Of a stretch of 6,469 nt of DNA, positions 4,710-6,469 are shown in pieces (position 1 is the stretch's first letter; every line of letters starts with the position of its first letter). The position numbers and the translations under genes were made by a program. Source of the stretch: Acidobacteriota bacterium. Lineage in GTDB: Bacteria; Acidobacteriota; Vicinamibacteria; Vicinamibacterales; UBA2999. The notes under the pieces were generated by a model. The model was not told the origin of the DNA. It searched no databases and saw only the letters and a program-made list of their open reading frames with translations. Location: contig CANIBQ010000164.1 of NCBI GenBank assembly GCA_947465645.1, forward strand, positions 1 to 6,469, read 5' to 3'.

Positions 4710-6469
4710 ATGGCTTCCCTCGGCTACTACCTGCTGCTGGCCGCGTTCTGCGTCTGTGCGTACGCGGCGGCGATCTCGGTGGCTGGTGCCCGGCGCCGCT
4801 CGCGGCGCCTGATTGAAAGCGGCGTCGGCGCCTTCTACTTCATCACCGCCATCATGGCGGCGGCCTCCGCGGTCATCGTCTATTCCTTCGTCACCGACGA
4901 CTTCACGATCCGCTACGTTTCGCGCTACTCCGACTCCGTCCAGCCGCTCTTCTTCAAGATCACCTCGTATTGGGGCGGGCTCGACGGCTCGATCATGTTC
5001 TGGGTGTTCATGCTGTCGTGCTTCGGCAGCGCGGCCGTCTATGTGAACCGGGAGCGGCACCGGGAGCTGATCCCGTACGTGGTCGCGACGATCGCCATCG
5101 TGCAGATGTTCTTTCTGTTCCTGATGGTGGTGCACAACAACCCGTTCACGACCTACCTGACGCAGGCGCCCGCTGACGGTGACGGGCTCAACCCGCTGCT
5201 GCAGAACTTCTACATGGTGATCCACCCGCCCACCATGTACCTCGGCTTCGTCGGGCTGACGATCCCGTTCGCCTTCGGCATGGCGGCGCTGATTACCGGG
5301 CACCTGGACGACTCGTGGCTCCGCGCGGTGCGCCGCTGGACGATGTTCGCGTGGCTGTTCCTGACACTGGGCCTGATGCTCGGGATGCTCTGGGCGTACG
5401 AAGAGCTTGGCTGGGGCGGCTACTGGGGCTGGGATCCGGTCGAGAACGCGGGCCTGCTGCCGTGGTTCACGGCGACGGCGTTTCTCCACTCGGTGATGGT
5501 TCAGGAGCGCCGCGGGATGCTGCGCATCTGGAACGTCACGCTGGTCATCCTGACGTTCTTCCTGACCATCTTCGGCACGTTCATGACGCGCTCGGGCGTC
5601 GTGCAGTCGGTGCACGCGTTTGGCGAGGACCCTGAGCTGGCGCGGATGTTCAGCGTCTTCATGGTCACAATCCTGGTCGTCAGTTTCGGCTTCGTGATCT
5701 ACCGCCTGCCGATCCTGCGGGCGCGCAACGAGCTCGACTCGTGGCTGTCGCGCGAAGCGGCGTTCCTCGCCAACAACTGGATCCTCTTGTTCGGGGCGAT
5801 GTTCGTGCTCTTCGCGACGATGTTCCCGACGATCAGCGAGGCGATCACCGGCGAGCGACTGACCGTCGGCCCGCCGTTCTTCAACAAGTGGATGCTGCCG
5901 ATCGGCCTGATGCTGCTGCTGCTGACGGGCATTGGTCCGCTGCTGGCGTGGCGCAAGTCGACGTTCATCAACCTGCGCGACCAGTTCCTGTTCCCGGTCC
6001 TGAGCGGCCTCGTCGTTGGCGGTGCCTTGCTGGCGCTCGGCGTGCGCGTCTGGACGTCGGGTATCTGCTGGACGCTCTGCGCGTTCGTCACGGGAACGAT
6101 GGCGCAGGAGTTCTGGCGCGGCGCGCGCGTCCGCCAGGACACCACGGGCACCGACCTGCTGACGGCGTTTGTCGGCATGGTGTCGCGCAATAAGCGTCGG
6201 TACGGCGGCTACACGGTTCACCTCGGCATCGTGCTGATCTTCCTCGGCTTCGCCGGCGAGGGGTACAAGCAGGACGAAGAGGCGAGTCTCAAGCCGGGGC
6301 AGCAGGTGGAAGTCGGCGCGTTCACCTTACGCATGGACGCGATCAAGGTGACCGACGACGGCCAGAAGCAGATGATCACGGGGCACATGACCGTGTTCCG
6401 CAACGGCACGGAAGAAGGCAAGATCTACCCGGCGAAGTGGTTCTTCCGCAAGCACGAGTCGCAACCAAC
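4710..6469 (+). CDS. ccmF: Cytochrome c heme lyase subunit CcmF (3' end outside the window)
   Basis: CcmF is the multi-spanning inner-membrane core of the heme-attachment complex, taking heme from holo-CcmE. The visible 586 residues form an open frame with many hydrophobic segments, the first at about 4-26. The tryptophan-rich WWD motif WGGYWGWDPVENAGLLPW starts at residue 235. The histidines expected as heme ligands are present: H172 (VIHPPTMYLG) and H302 (SVHAF) on the periplasmic side, and H260 (FLHS) and H504 (TVHLG) in membrane helices. These correspond well to H173, H303, H261 and H491 of E. coli. TRSGVV (293-298) is also typical. After ~520 the frame enters a periplasmic, strand-like region (DEEASLKPGQQVEVGAFTLR) and is cut by the window edge, before the usual end of about 640 residues or more. 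ATG 4710 directly abuts the ccmE stop, with no strong ribosome binding site of its own. Confidence 0.95.
   Translation, partial: MASLGYYLLLAAFCVCAYAAAISVAGARRRSRRLIESGVGAFYFITAIMAAASAVIVYSFVTDDFTIRYVSRYSDSVQPLFFKITSYWGGLDGSIMFWVFMLSCFGSAAVYVNRERHRELIPYVVATIAIVQMFFLFLMVVHNNPFTTYLTQAPADGDGLNPLLQNFYMVIHPPTMYLGFVGLTIPFAFGMAALITGHLDDSWLRAVRRWTMFAWLFLTLGLMLGMLWAYEELGWGGYWGWDPVENAGLLPWFTATAFLHSVMVQERRGMLRIWNVTLVILTFFLTIFGTFMTRSGVVQSVHAFGEDPELARMFSVFMVTILVVSFGFVIYRLPILRARNELDSWLSREAAFLANNWILLFGAMFVLFATMFPTISEAITGERLTVGPPFFNKWMLPIGLMLLLLTGIGPLLAWRKSTFINLRDQFLFPVLSGLVVGGALLALGVRVWTSGICWTLCAFVTGTMAQEFWRGARVRQDTTGTDLLTAFVGMVSRNKRRYGGYTVHLGIVLIFLGFAGEGYKQDEEASLKPGQQVEVGAFTLRMDAIKVTDDGQKQMITGHMTVFRNGTEEGKIYPAKWFFRKHESQP

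Noticed and set aside
4665..6221. Long minus-strand open frame (518 codons) opposite ccmE-ccmF
   Set aside because: It is an Arg/His/Gln/Asp-rich composition artefact lying antisense to well-conserved ccmF codons, with no recognisable domain.

Overview
The window is GC-rich bacterial DNA with tightly packed genes on both strands. Cytochrome c maturation genes and a degraded TonB-dependent-receptor tail point to a didermic, respiring Gram-negative bacterium. The style of the receptor tail, the Cys-type CcmE and the many short palindromic repeats would suit an Acidobacteriota lineage (Vicinamibacteria-like). That is an inference from general resemblance; no marker gene in the window settles the taxonomy.

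Layout, left to right. Positions 1-213 are non-coding, with a small hairpin and a possible leftward promoter. From 214 a FAD-dependent oxidoreductase of the glycine/D-amino-acid oxidase type runs rightward. It carries an in-frame palindromic insert (about 1003-1067), and its 3' end runs into a repeat cluster (1490-1585) and then antisense into the next gene. A leftward pair follows: a DUF721/DciA-like protein (3086-2802) and then a complete acetyl-CoA acetyltransferase (2756-1575). A large 39-bp inverted repeat (3102-3201) fills the divergent gap before the rightward Maf nucleotide pyrophosphatase gene (3210-3767). The next 525 bases have no intact gene. They hold a paired-palindrome (BIME-like) repeat, a possible N-terminal gene fragment, the last ~55 residues of a TonB-dependent receptor, and a pyrimidine-rich tract. 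A good sigma70-type promoter (4242-4270) then starts the ccmE-ccmF operon. ccmF is cut by the right edge.

How the genes work together: CcmE and CcmF belong to one pathway, delivery and attachment of heme to apocytochromes c at the periplasmic face of the inner membrane. CcmE has the CxxxY variant of the heme-binding motif instead of HxxxY, while CcmF keeps its WWD motif and four conserved histidines. The thiolase and DUF721 genes look co-transcribed (45-nt gap), but no functional link between them is evident. Maf and the oxidoreductase appear to be independent housekeeping or metabolic genes.

The least ordinary aspect is the density of short palindromic repeats and how they intrude on genes. 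One lies in-frame inside an enzyme, one supplies the stop codon of the thiolase in its loop, one fills a divergent promoter region, and several share a TGAA/TTCA loop with different but perfectly paired stems. No CRISPR array, tRNA, rRNA, transposase or defence system was seen.
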